Positions 11,567-21,417 of a stretch of 64,000 nt of DNA are shown piece after piece (positions within the stretch are counted from its first letter, which is position 1; each line of letters starts with the position of its first letter). Origin of the DNA: Coniella vitis (Eukaryota; Ascomycota; Sordariomycetes; Diaporthales; Schizoparmaceae); NCBI GenBank assembly GCA_011317545.1, contig WUJK01000002.1, forward strand, positions 1,612,001 through 1,676,000. Direction: 5' to 3'. Below the pieces are notes generated by a model that saw only the letters and a list, made by a program, of their open reading frames with translations, ran no database searches and was not told where the DNA came from. The position numbers were made by a program, and so were the translations under genes.

Positions 11567-14500
11567 TCATCTCAACCAAGTCGGAATGCTCGTCTCAAAT
11601 GGGTAAAAGTACGCAAAACTCAGCTCGGGCATCATGTCGTCAAAGACGGCCGCGCTGCCATGAGTGCCACCGGTGCTCGGATTCGGCTGCATGGCCTCCA
11701 CCTGCAAGATATTCAAATCAGACCCCGCTGTTGCACCCAGACACACCAGGAAAGGACAATGAGCGCAGAACCTTACATTTGTCGTTGATGGCTGGTCGAG
11801 AGACTGCACACGCGAAAGCCATGGGTGATCTTGTGGCTGCGGCCCGCCGCTGGAGGGTATTCGAGACTCGCTTGTTCGGCTGGTTAGTTTCTATCACGGT
11901 ATGCTACAGAGCCTATCCGGCAAAACGTGGCAAGGGAGAAAGGAAAGCCTGGGGATGCTTACCTCCACCGTCCTCTTAAGCCATTTTTGTGAAGCAGGTT
12001 CTTCATTTCTTTGAGCTAATACATTTCGAGCCACGCGGTCAGTGAAGTGAGCCGCTATTATAGCGAGAACCAAAGACGATTCCTCCTGTTCCCGAAGCAT
12101 AAGGAAACAAGGAGCAGAGTAGGACAGAAAGCAGGCCAATGCGAAGATAAACAAAAGGAGTTGAATAATAAAACTGACTATGATCCTTGCCGGTGAGAAG
12201 TACTCCCCCAGGCTCTCGACAAAACTAAACAAGACCTCGCACATTTCCCGCAAGTCATGGTCAAATACGCCCGCCGCTGGGTTGCCAGGGACCAGCGGGC
12301 TGCTGCCGCTGACCAACGACGCACCCATGAGTTGCACCTTAACGGACGTAAAACACATCATGGCAAGGCTGGGGTCGAGGATGCGCGGGTGCATGTTTTG
12401 GCTTGGACCTGGGCTCCCAGTTTGGCTCTGTTGACGCTGGTACAGGCCTTGGTTCATGCTCGGATGGTGGCTCTGGTGTCCTTTGTTCACAGGACTGATT
12501 GTGACCGCCGCCGCCGCAACAGCAACAGCCTCGGCGGCATATAAATCAGATTGCACCATAGCGAGCTTCTTCGCCATGGCGCGCGCATGATATACACACA
12601 GCTTCCGCGTCTCTTCAACCCAACCAGGAGGCGCCATGAGAAACATTTCTTGCACATGCGGTGCAGCGTGCGTCTGGAGAGCGAGGCGGTACAGTTCGCA
12701 GTGCAGCATATCGGACCACAAGTGAAGCATGATTAGGGGGCCCAGCTGGGGGGTGTGCTGGCGACCAAAGAGATTTTCGCGGCGCAACTGAAGATGTGGG
12801 GGAATGTTCGCGGACCATTGGCTGAGTTGGCGCAGGCAGAGCATGTAGTCCGAACCTGGGTTCCAGGGAGGAAGGGCTCCTTCGGATGGAAGATTTTCAA
12901 TATAGCTATTGCAAGTGTTAGTCGCGAGATCTGGATGTGAAAGATGGAGAATAAGGCCTGAGTCCCGTAAGGCCGTGGCATGAGAGTTGAGCAACGAGTC
13001 TTGCCTGACAGGAAATAAGAAGACTGAAATCATGCCGAGAGAAAAACAAGAGGTGTGTAAAAAAAGAAATCAATATCCTTACCGTAATATCATATATCTC
13101 GTGCTCACCAGTAACACCTGTTGACCCATGATACCTACTGGACGAAAATCAAATTCGCACGGCGAAGGATATGGCTCTTCACCCTCGAGGGTTGGAATGG
13201 GAGTTACGCAAGGAACATCAAACCTATTTTGATCGCGACCAAGAATCAGTCAGATGTGGGATTTTCCCTCTACGAATGATGGACGTGTACTTGATCTTCC
13301 TTTATCGAAGGAACTTACTCGAAATTGTAGTCCTCGCACGGCAGTTGGAGCTTGATGCTTTCGGCGGGACAAAAGGTCAATTCGCGCAACCCCGTGGCTG
13401 TCATGCGGTCTACGCTGTAACACGCAAACATGACCCTCCTCCTTTGCTCCCTCTCTACCCAGCGCAGCTCTGTCGCAGACTCCTTGTCCTCGATCCATTT
13501 CGTCTCGTCAAATAGTCGAAGCTTGAGCGCAAATCGATTGGCCAATGCAGCCATCAGGAAGGCTTGGTTGTAATCACCACTGTACGCAGCATGCTTACAC
13601 AGCACCAGCGCTGCCATGGCGTGGTGCAATTTCATGACGGGTGTGCTGGCCATGAGCTGCTGCATGGCGAGACTGGACCAGCGGCTTGCTTGGGCGCTGT
13701 TGAGAGGGGTTTCTGGGCTGCTTACAGCTGCTGCAGCAGGCGGACGGTTGATGAAGCGCGCGGTAATGGCGCAGATGGCAAGGAGCAGAGTTTCTGATGC
13801 ACGGCCGTCGCGCACCTGGCACATGAACGTCCCGCGGTGGAGGAAGGTATTTGTTTGATACGGAGCAATGTAGCTGAAAAAGGCGTCAAGATAAGGATAC
13901 ACGTTGTCTGGCAGCCGGTCCATGTCAGGCTGAGAAGCCTCTGATGCTGGAGGTTGCGGTGGTATTGGGATGTGGGAATTGTTAAGAGGAGGCGCGCTCT
14001 GCTGCTCTGGACGGCCAACAACGACAGGACTTACAGACACTTTGCATCATTGAACGTCAGCACAAGCACACTATAGACATTGATGGAACTTGGTTTTTCA
14101 ACACTCACCCCGAGCTCCAGACACCCCAGAAGCCGTGGACGAAGAAGGGAGAGGTGTCCTCTGCTCCACCAAAGGGCCCGTAGGAATACCAAAAGAGTGG
14201 TGTTGAGCCTGTGGTGTCTGGCCGGGCGTGACCAGGTGCTGCTGCTGCTGCTGCTGCTGCTGTTGTTGTTGCTGAGCATTCTGTCTGTTGCGCTGCCTGG
14301 CTTTATCAATACGGTTTCGTGCCGTGGCTGTCAAACCCGTCATGTCGGCCGCTCTGGCCTGATTATATTGGCACTCGAGCTGCTTGAGCACACATCTTCC
14401 GCAGCGAGGCACTGTTTGAGTGCACTTGCTGCGCGCCTTGCGACATTGCTGGCATGCTGATTGACGGTGGCCAGGTGGCAGAGGCGTGGGCGCCAGAGAC

Positions 14501-14880
14501 GAGTCTGCTGAGCGGGCCGACCATGTGCCATCGCCAGTGCTTGTCGCACTGCTCTCGGTGAAGTCGCAGACCAAGGCCCTCTTCTTACAGTTGTTGCACG
14601 CTCCCGGTGTTTCATCGCACTTGACTTTCCGCGCTCGACAGGTCAGGCAGCCTGTGCGGACGCGTCTGACCTTCCGGCTGGGTCTGTGGGTGGAGAGGTC
14701 TGGCTGAGAAGTACGGGGGGGAGAAGAGGACGATGAAACAGCAGGAGGAAGACTAGCCGCACCGTTGGCACCCACGCCAGAAGCAGCAGGAGCAGGAAGA
14801 TGACGCGAGGTAAGGGGGACGGGTGTACAAGCAAGAGAGCGATCCGGGCGGAGGTGCGGCACTGGGTGGTCGGAAGCCAT
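11567..14880 (-). CDS. Transcription factor with two tandem Zn(II)2Cys6 clusters and fungal MHR domain
   Basis: Six exons (14880-14109, 14039-13319, 13223-13083, 13004-11963, 11866-11777, 11701-11567) give 966 residues. Cluster one (residues 78-105) and cluster two (143-170) both fit C-x2-C-x6-C-x6-C-x2-C-x6-C exactly, with a 37-residue linker. Basic RKVRR precedes the first. A poly-Gln run follows at about residues 200-213. The middle is the fungal-specific MHR (PF04082-like): DAFFSYIAPYQTNTFLHRGT, the YSVDRMTATGLRELTF motif, and LRQLSQWSANIPPHL. The C-terminus is acidic-aromatic (FDDMMPELSFAYFYPFE), as in activation domains. A stop-free 93-nt stretch at 12086-12178 has possible splice sites (donor GTCAGT, acceptor AACAG) and may be a further intron, which would shorten the protein to 935 residues. 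The gene is divergent from a carboxylesterase, so a local target is plausible but unproven. Confidence 0.88.
14233..14273. repeat. CAG/CAA microsatellite coding poly-Gln
   Basis: On the minus strand this reads as consecutive CAA and CAG codons between the zinc clusters and the regulatory domain of the double-cluster transcription factor. Confidence 0.85.
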
Positions 14881-15504
14881 CGTACTGTAAGAACTGCCGA
14901 CGGTGCGGCATGGCGGGTGTTGTGGATTAGGCGAAGGAGGCTGGTCTGACTGGGCCCTTTCGGCGACGGAGGCGGCTTGGGGCCTCGGCGGAAGCCTCTC
15001 AGAGCACTCGGTGGCCCCAGCGAATCCCCTGACACCGCGACCTGGAGGTTACTATGTCTTGATTGTAGCGACGGCTTCCGCAGCCCGTTAGGCGAGAATG
15101 CGGGGGCTTGTTGCTGCTGTTGTCCGACATCCCACTGTGCGGGGTTACATCGATTGATAATAGGGCCGCTGTCGTGCTGGCCGTTGCGCAGCGCAGCGGT
15201 CCTAGTGGGGCTGTTCACCCACTGAATGCCCGATGCTCACCCACTAAAGGGCCCCCAGCCTCCACAGGGCCCTGGGCGCTTATGCGGTTGAAGCAGCGGG
15301 GCAGCAAGCGCTGCTTCCTGGAATGCAGTAGCGGCTGTTGACCCATTCATTACTTTGTGATTTTACAGGCGACACCTCCGCTGCGACATCAATCACGCAC
15401 GACCGACCATCACTCACGATGATGGCTGCCAATACAAAAGAGTAGAGCTGCTCAGTGGTGAGTGGCTGCCTATCTTCTTGGTCCAACTACCAAAGAAGCT
15501 GTTT
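14881..15504. promoter_or_regulatory. Divergent promoter between the double zinc-cluster regulator and the carboxylesterase
   Basis: The 624 bp separate two start codons facing away from each other. CGG triplets, the half-sites bound by Zn2Cys6 proteins, are packed near the regulator side: CGGTGCGG at 14901-14908, CGGCGACGGAGGCGG at 14961-14975, and CTCGGCGG at about 14984-14991. That these are binding sites is an inference; the region is also GC-rich, which raises the chance level. Confidence 0.45.
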
Positions 15505-17157
15505 ATGACCATCATGGCTCCCCTCGGTCCTGTACTGATCGAGACAGGCCTTGTAGAAGGCGCAGCATCGCAGCATAAACCCAATGTCACCGTATTCCGC
15601 GGCGTGCCCTTTGCGGCCTCAACAGCTGGATCCAACCGCTGGCGCGCTCCTCAGCCTGCCGAAGGCTGGCCAGGCGTCAGAGCCTGCCTTGATGACGGAC
15701 CCATTGCGCCCCAGCTGCCTCCGGGGCCGCTGTACTGGATAGAAGAAGGTCGTGAGCCGCGGCAGAGCGAGGACTGCCTCAACCTGAACCTCTGGACGCC
15801 TGCACAAGCCGCTGATCTTGGCAAGCCCGAGTATCCCGTCTATGTATGGATCTACGGCGGGAAATTCCTCTGGGGCGCTGCCACGGACAGGGCCTTTGAC
15901 GGCACTGCGCTCGCTGCCAAGGGTGTCATTGTCATTGCCTTCAACTACCGCCTTGGAATTCTGGGCTGGCTCGCCCACCCAGCCTTGTCTGCAGAGTCAC
16001 CGCACAATGCCTCGGGCAACTACGGCCTGCTCGACCAGATTGCCTGTCTCCAATGGATTCAGCGCAACATCACAGCCTTTGGTGGCGATCCGGCAAGGGT
16101 GACAATCGGTGGTCAATCGGCTGGCTCAGCCTGCGTCGGCCTCCATCTCTACGGCCCCGAGTCCAGGGGCCTCTTCCACGGCGTTATATCACAGTCTGGC
16201 ACACGGCACCCTCGCGACCCCCTTATCTCGTGTCTGGCGCCCTCGTACCGCACCAAGCAGCAGGCCGAGTCCGAGGGCGAGATGATCCTGGCCGAGAAGC
16301 AAGCCAAAGACGTCACTGAGCTGCGCGCCATGAGCCTCGACAAGCTCCTTGAAGGCAACCACCGCGATGACACAACCCTGTGGGGCCCGCCGCCTTTCTA
16401 TCGCGCTTGTCTGGACGGCTGGCTGTTCCCGCGCACGTACGAAGAGACGTTGCTGCAAGGCACCATGAACGATGTGCCCTTGCTGAATGGCCAGAACGCA
16501 GACGAGAGCGGCAACTACACGCACCCAGATTTCAACGACGACGATTTGAACGAGGTTGCGCGCACCAAGTACGGCGCCTTTGCCGACCGCTGGTTCGAGC
16601 TGTACGGCGACGAGGGCAGTTCAGCGCTGCAAAAGTGGAATGTGGCTTGCCAGGATAACTCGCGCGTGGGCCCGCACCTGCACCACGAGCTGTGGGCCAA
16701 GCACGCCAAATCAGACATATTTATCTACTTTTGGTCGCATGCGCCTCCGGAGCGGCGGGGGTTCAGGAAGGACTATCCCGTTCCCAAAGCCAAAGGGTAC
16801 ACCTTTTTCAACGGCTCGAGGACGGGCGCCTACCATGCGGCTGAGATTCCGTACGTCTTTGATTCGCTTTGGGCGTCGCCGTGGGATCCATACTCGGATG
16901 TCGACCGCGAAGTGGCGGACAGGGCAAGTGAGCTATGGGCCAACTTCATCAAGACGGGGAATCCTAATCAAGGTACAAGTGGTGATACTGCTGCGGAGGA
17001 ACGAAAAGTCCCCCCCATTCTTCATTGGCCCACGGCCGCGGAGGCTCCAGGGCATGTGATGGAGTTGGGCAAAGAGATGAAGTTGATTCCCAATGCGAAG
17101 AATGCGGAACGGGAGGGGTTCTGGAAAGACTACTTTGCGGCGCAAAAGGTATGGTGA
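15505..17157 (+). CDS. Type-B carboxylesterase, intracellular
   Basis: A single-exon gene; from the ATG at 15505 it codes 550 residues (a second in-frame ATG is at 15514). No signal peptide is present, so the enzyme is probably cytosolic, unlike most secreted type-B lipases. The alpha/beta-hydrolase triad is visible: nucleophile Ser205 in GGQSAGSA, acid Glu334 in NADESGNY, and His444 in GAYHAAEIPY. The EDCLNLNLW family signature is present. The oxyanion-hole motif reads YGGKF rather than the common GGG-F/Y, a variant I associate with some fungal cytosolic esterases. The substrate is unknown. It lies head-to-head with the double zinc-cluster regulator and tail-to-tail with an MFS transporter gene, which suggests but does not show a shared pathway. 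Confidence 0.92.
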   Translation: MTIMAPLGPVLIETGLVEGAASQHKPNVTVFRGVPFAASTAGSNRWRAPQPAEGWPGVRACLDDGPIAPQLPPGPLYWIEEGREPRQSEDCLNLNLWTPAQAADLGKPEYPVYVWIYGGKFLWGAATDRAFDGTALAAKGVIVIAFNYRLGILGWLAHPALSAESPHNASGNYGLLDQIACLQWIQRNITAFGGDPARVTIGGQSAGSACVGLHLYGPESRGLFHGVISQSGTRHPRDPLISCLAPSYRTKQQAESEGEMILAEKQAKDVTELRAMSLDKLLEGNHRDDTTLWGPPPFYRACLDGWLFPRTYEETLLQGTMNDVPLLNGQNADESGNYTHPDFNDDDLNEVARTKYGAFADRWFELYGDEGSSALQKWNVACQDNSRVGPHLHHELWAKHAKSDIFIYFWSHAPPERRGFRKDYPVPKAKGYTFFNGSRTGAYHAAEIPYVFDSLWASPWDPYSDVDREVADRASELWANFIKTGNPNQGTSGDTAAEERKVPPILHWPTAAEAPGHVMELGKEMKLIPNAKNAEREGFWKDYFAAQKVW

Positions 17158-17436
17158 TTTGGATGTATGGTAGCAAATGACCACTTTGTGATGCTGTCTC
17201 AAGCGAGGACCCTTCCACTATATCACATGCGCAAAACACCGAACAGTGATGAGTGCCATATATCAGCCTACACGGGTAGTGATTGTGATGCTCTACAGCC
17301 TCACGATTGATTCTTCTCTGGGAATCCACGGTGTATCTTAATTTTCTACCTAGATCTTCCACAGACATGTCCTTGCATCGAAGACCATGTCCCGCAGTCA
17401 AATCAGCCTCCTTCAAGATACTCACTCATCTGATTC

Positions 17437-19644
17437 TTACTCCTCCTTCATCTCCACCTCCGCCCCATGATGCTGCAAGATATCCCTCCCATAATTCCCC
17501 GTACACACGGTCGTGCGAAATTTCCTCGCAGCCACCCGTCTACAAAACAACTCGTCAATCTGCGCGTACGACCGGCCCGTATAGTCGGGGATGAAGAAGT
17601 ACGTCACCAACAGCGTCACGACGCCAAACCCCGCAAAGTAGACGGCCGCGCCGCCCACGCCCAGTCCGTGCTCTGCAGGGGTTTCGAGCATGTAGGGGAT
17701 GGCAATGTTGTACGTGACGCCCAGGATGCCGTTGCCGATGGCGCCAATGGTGGCGGTTTTGGCGCGGAGGCGCATCGAGCCCGACTCGCCAATGTAGATC
17801 CAGCCGCAGGCGTTGGGCCCGAGGGTCGAGCTGAAGGAGCCGATGCAGAGGAAGGCGAGCATGATGTGGCCTGTTTGGAGGGTGTAGGGGAGGGGCGAGG
17901 CGAGGCCGGCTGCGCCGATGCCGACTGTGGGAGGAGAAAGGGGGGGGTTGGGTCAGCTTGGTCAGTCAGGGGAGCAAAAGTAAGGAGAGGAGTCTGGAGG
18001 CGGGGTCAGTGGTGCGTACTCATAGATATCAAGAGGCCTGCTTGTCCTGTGAGGAGGAGTCTTCGCCGGCCGATGCTCTTGAACTCGTTGAGGAAGAAGA
18101 CGACCATGATGGCGAGGATCTGGAGGGCGATGGCGATGCAGGTTGACGCGAGGGAGTTGGACTGGCCGGCGAGGGTGAAGCTAGGTGGAGCGGTGAGTTT
18201 TCGGATCCCTTCTTTGTTTTGCTCGACTGACCTTTTTATGTGTTTTGATGAGGATAGCACAGTTTGGAGAGGGGTGTGTATACTCACAAATATGTCTTTT
18301 GGGGCCCAGTAATGACATTGCCCGCCAACGAAGCCGTCAAGGGCGGGAAGAATGCACAAAATGTTCTTCGCAAATCAGTGCCCTTGAAGCATTCGACAAA
18401 GGACGACTGTTTCATCTGGGATCCATGTCAGCCTTGTTTACATGAGACTTGAGACTGGACAGAACAACTCATGAAAAGAAAGAAAAGAAAAGAAAAGAAA
18501 AACATACCAACTGCTTCTTTTCGGCCTCTTGCCCCAGTGTATACTCATATTCGGCATAGATCAACTCAACATCCTCCTCTGACCGCGTAGGGTACATGAA
18601 GCGAATGACCTTCTTTGCCTTTTTCGTCTTGTTCTGCATAATGAGCCAGGCGGGCGACTCACACAGGAGCCAAACCTGCAAGGCGAGCACAACCACGGGC
18701 AGACAGACGCAGACCAGCAGAGGCATGCGGTAGGCCCACTTGTTGCTGGCCTCGGGCCATACCTGCTGCCCGACGTAGCAGAGGACGACGGAGATGAGGT
18801 CGCCAATGGATGCTGTGAAATGTTCTCAGTCGAGGTCACGCATGAATGGGCGGTTTAAAACGGGAAAAAGAGACGTGAGGTGCGCTCACAGATGAAGATA
18901 AACAGCGAAATCATCATGCCTCGCGCGTTGCGCGGTGCCAGCTCGCCTATGTACAACGGCGCCGTGGCCTGCGTGAGGCCCGAGACAAAGGCAAGCAGGA
19001 ACCGCGCAATGGCAAACACCTTCCAGCTGGTCGCTACGAGCTCGACGACAACGCCAGTGATCATGACGGCGAGGCTGAAGAAGATGACGGTGCGCCGGCC
19101 AAAGTAGTCGGCAATGGGGCCCATGCTGAACTGGCCGAGGACCTGTGCAGGCGCAGCAACAGCGTTCCATCTGCCAGTCACGGCAGACGGTGTTAGCAGA
19201 GGACGGATGAAGGGCCGCAGGCGGGCTTTCGGGCGAGAGGGCTCACGTTGACACCGTCTTGGGCCTGACTGCGTATTTGCCGCCCGCCATGTAGCCTTCG
19301 CCCATGACATAGCAAAAGGACTGGGAGCCGACCAGAGCGGTGACGGCTGTCGAGTCGGTTCCGAGGATCAACGCACTGGCCTAGAGGTGCATCAGCGAAC
19401 GATGGAAGCATATGTACTCAGAGCAGAGCAGTGCACAATGTGTTTGTGTTTCTCAACCACTTACAAGCGCTGCTGCCACCACGCCAAAGACCTTCTTGTC
19501 CTCCTGGAACGTCTGCCGGGCCGACCTGGCCTCCTGCAGCGTGGCTTGCTGCGCAGCCTCGAGCTCGGCCGTATGCTGCTTGTTGCCATCAATGGCAGTG
19601 TCCAGCGCGTGGGACTCGGCCGTCCGGATGCCTTTCTCGTCCAT
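17437..19644 (-). CDS. MFS sugar transporter (hexose/alpha-glucoside permease type)
   Basis: Seven exons (19644-19465, 19380-19247, 19170-18890, 18812-18508, 18415-18288, 18180-18020, 17924-17437) code 558 residues with about 12 membrane helices. The N-terminal tail of about 50 residues is charged and helical. Sugar-porter hallmarks are present: GPIADYFGRRTV after helix two, a VSGLTQATAPLYIGELAPRN segment with the helix-five signature, the cytosolic loop ending ESPAWLI, and IGRRRLL after helix eight. The final motif reads PDYTGRSYAQIDELF where classical sugar porters have PETKGR. The segment SYCYVMGEGYMAGGK-like after helix one resembles maltose-type permeases, but the substrate cannot be fixed. 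The gene converges on the carboxylesterase (279-bp spacer) and diverges from an MFS exporter gene across an inserted inverted-repeat element. Confidence 0.9.
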
Positions 19645-20447
19645 GTTGACGGTGGGTGGTCCACGCGGATCACGGGACCCGGCTAGAGGTTGTCGAACTC
19701 GAAACGTTAGCTGAGAGGCCGTGTACTGCGAGCACGTGTACAGGCCGCACGGATCACTGCACCCAGCGACTTACGGAGAGTTGGATCCGAGTGCTGGGGT
19801 GCAAAAGACAGTGGCCGATCGATCTCCAGCCCGACTTGTGATGCCAACTGTCACTGCGACTTGGGGCGGCAAACGGAAAAGGGGCTACTAGTAGCTGGCT
19901 TGCTTTGCCCTTTACTCTCTTCACACTCTTCTGTTCTCCAAAGGGAACGAAAAAAAAAAAAGAAGAAGAAAAGAGAAAAAAGGAGCAACCCCGCGAGTAT
20001 ATGTACTATCTGCACGGCATCCAAAAGAATATCTGCATGTTTATCTCCTCACATGTCTCCATTTCAAGCAAAAGAGAAGCGAGCACGGCATGCTGCACAT
20101 GCCCTGCTTGGGTCTGTGGTTTTTCCAGCGTACAGATACATGGGCGAGTCTGGCGCTGATGATGCGCGACCCAGCAGTTATCACTCGCGTCCTGGACCGG
20201 TTCAACTTGCCCCAGGAAGAGCATGGAGTCCTCCATAGTACACATCGGCTATCTGTTTCAATCTGCGGGGAATCCCTGGAGGATTGCTTGAAGGGTTCTG
20301 ATTCTTATTTGGGCCAAGTGGCCGCGTGCATCATATGTAATATTTGGAGCCGCATGAACCGAGAGGCACTGCGGCGATATTACTATGCACATACAGCGAG
20401 AGCACCCGGAGAGGCTCGCTTATTCTACTGCTTCCACTGAGTCTCGC
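19645..20447. promoter_or_regulatory. Promoter-side region of the MFS sugar transporter
   Basis: This 800-bp region lies immediately upstream of the minus-strand transporter start and ends at the inverted-repeat element. I see no gene in it. An A-rich run is present at about 19948-19980. Confidence 0.45.
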
Positions 20448-20500
20448 TACGGAGGTCTGCAGTGCTCACTGTCCCATATTTCATTTCTGATTTAATTTTT
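20448..20500 (+). repeat. Left terminal inverted repeat of the MITE-like element
   Basis: 53 bp, matching the reverse complement of 20879-20931 with one substitution. Confidence 0.85.
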
Positions 20501-20593
20501 CAGGAATCACAGCTATATACACTATCCATTCAGTAAATACACTATTAGTACATCTAGCCTTTTCACACTCTTTTTTTCACCTTATTTTTCTTA

Positions 20594-20653
20594 CCTCTCT
20601 TTTTTTCACCTCTCTTTTTTTCACCTCTCTTTTTTTCACCTCTCTTTTTTTCA
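20594..20653. repeat. Tandem array of a 15-bp CCTCTCTTTTTTTCA unit
   Basis: Four near-exact copies lie inside the inverted-repeat element, followed by shortened variants (CTCTTTTTTTTCA) up to about 20690. Confidence 0.8.
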
Positions 20654-20878
20654 CTCTTTTTTTTCACTCTTTTTTTCTTCTCTTTTTTCCTACTTTTTAT
20701 AGTGTAGAATAGAAAAAAAGAGAAAGAAAAGAGTAAAAAGAAAGAGTGAAAAGAGAGAGTGAAAAGAGAGAGTAAGAAAAATTCTATGTTTTTGGGTGCT
20801 CCCGACGGTGCTGAAAGGAGAGGCTATATACTGGTAGTGTACGAATTTGACTTAGTGAAAATTTTAATGAATTTAGAT

Positions 20879-20931
20879 AAAAATTAAATCAGAAATAAAA
20901 TATGGGACAGTGAGCACTGCAGACCTCCGTA
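20879..20931 (-). repeat. Right terminal inverted repeat of the MITE-like element
   Basis: 53 bp, the inverted partner of 20448-20500, with one substitution. Confidence 0.85.
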
Positions 20932-20937
20932 TCTCGC

Positions 20938-21417
20938 ATCCAACAACACAGAGACCGCGGGTTGGGCCGACTCAAAGACGAGCAGTCCCGGGAGCAAAGG
21001 CCACAATCCGAGACTTTTATCAGTACACACGCCGTCGGTTGTGCCCGAGAGGGGGCAGATAGCCTTTCTGCTGGACGAGCATGATTGGCAAGAGACAACG
21101 AGCAGAGGGAGCGGGATGCGGTGGAGATCGTGGTACAGCAAGGACCCGATCGATCGTCTCCGGAAAGGTGGGCGGTTGCCGGCACCTACGTACACCAAAA
21201 TGTGTCCTTGCCTGAGGACTTCTTCAGAGGAAATACATATTGTTGATAGCGTCTCGTTCGTCTGGTCTTCCTCTCTGCCTCCATCGATATACATATGTTC
21301 ATACACTCATATGTACATATCTAGCCTCCTTCTTCTTCGAACCACCCCCCAAGGTGTTGCTATTGATCTGCTGAGAAGGAGTACGAGGCAAAAGGCACGA
21401 AGCCAACAGGCAAAAGG
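20938..21417. promoter_or_regulatory. Promoter-side region of the MFS exporter
   Basis: The 480 bp between the inverted-repeat element and the exporter start codon contain no gene. The element therefore sits about 0.5 kb upstream of this start and 0.8 kb upstream of the sugar transporter start. Confidence 0.45.

Larger units (their letters stand above)
20448..20931. mobile_element. Fold-back / MITE-like non-autonomous element, 484 bp
   Basis: The two ends are inverted copies of one another over 53 bp with a single mismatch (C/T at position 35); they begin TACGGAGGTCTGCAGTG. The hexamer TCTCGC flanks the element directly on both sides (20442-20447 and 20932-20937) and looks like a target-site duplication. 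The interior is also partly self-complementary: a T/C-rich array on the left (about 20565-20695, including four copies of a 15-bp unit) faces an A/G-rich stretch on the right (about 20710-20785). No protein is encoded, so it would depend on a transposase elsewhere. The family cannot be named; a 6-bp duplication does not fit the TA of Tc1/Fot1 or the 8 bp of hAT. It sits between the start codons of two divergent MFS genes. Confidence 0.8.

Noticed and set aside
20565..20785. Regularly spaced repeats resembling a CRISPR array
   Set aside because: Units are adjacent 15-bp tandem copies without unique spacers, inside a fold-back element of a eukaryotic genome.
20884..21306. Minus-strand frame crossing the right inverted repeat
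   Set aside because: Part of it is the terminal repeat of the mobile element; the rest has no protein-like pattern.
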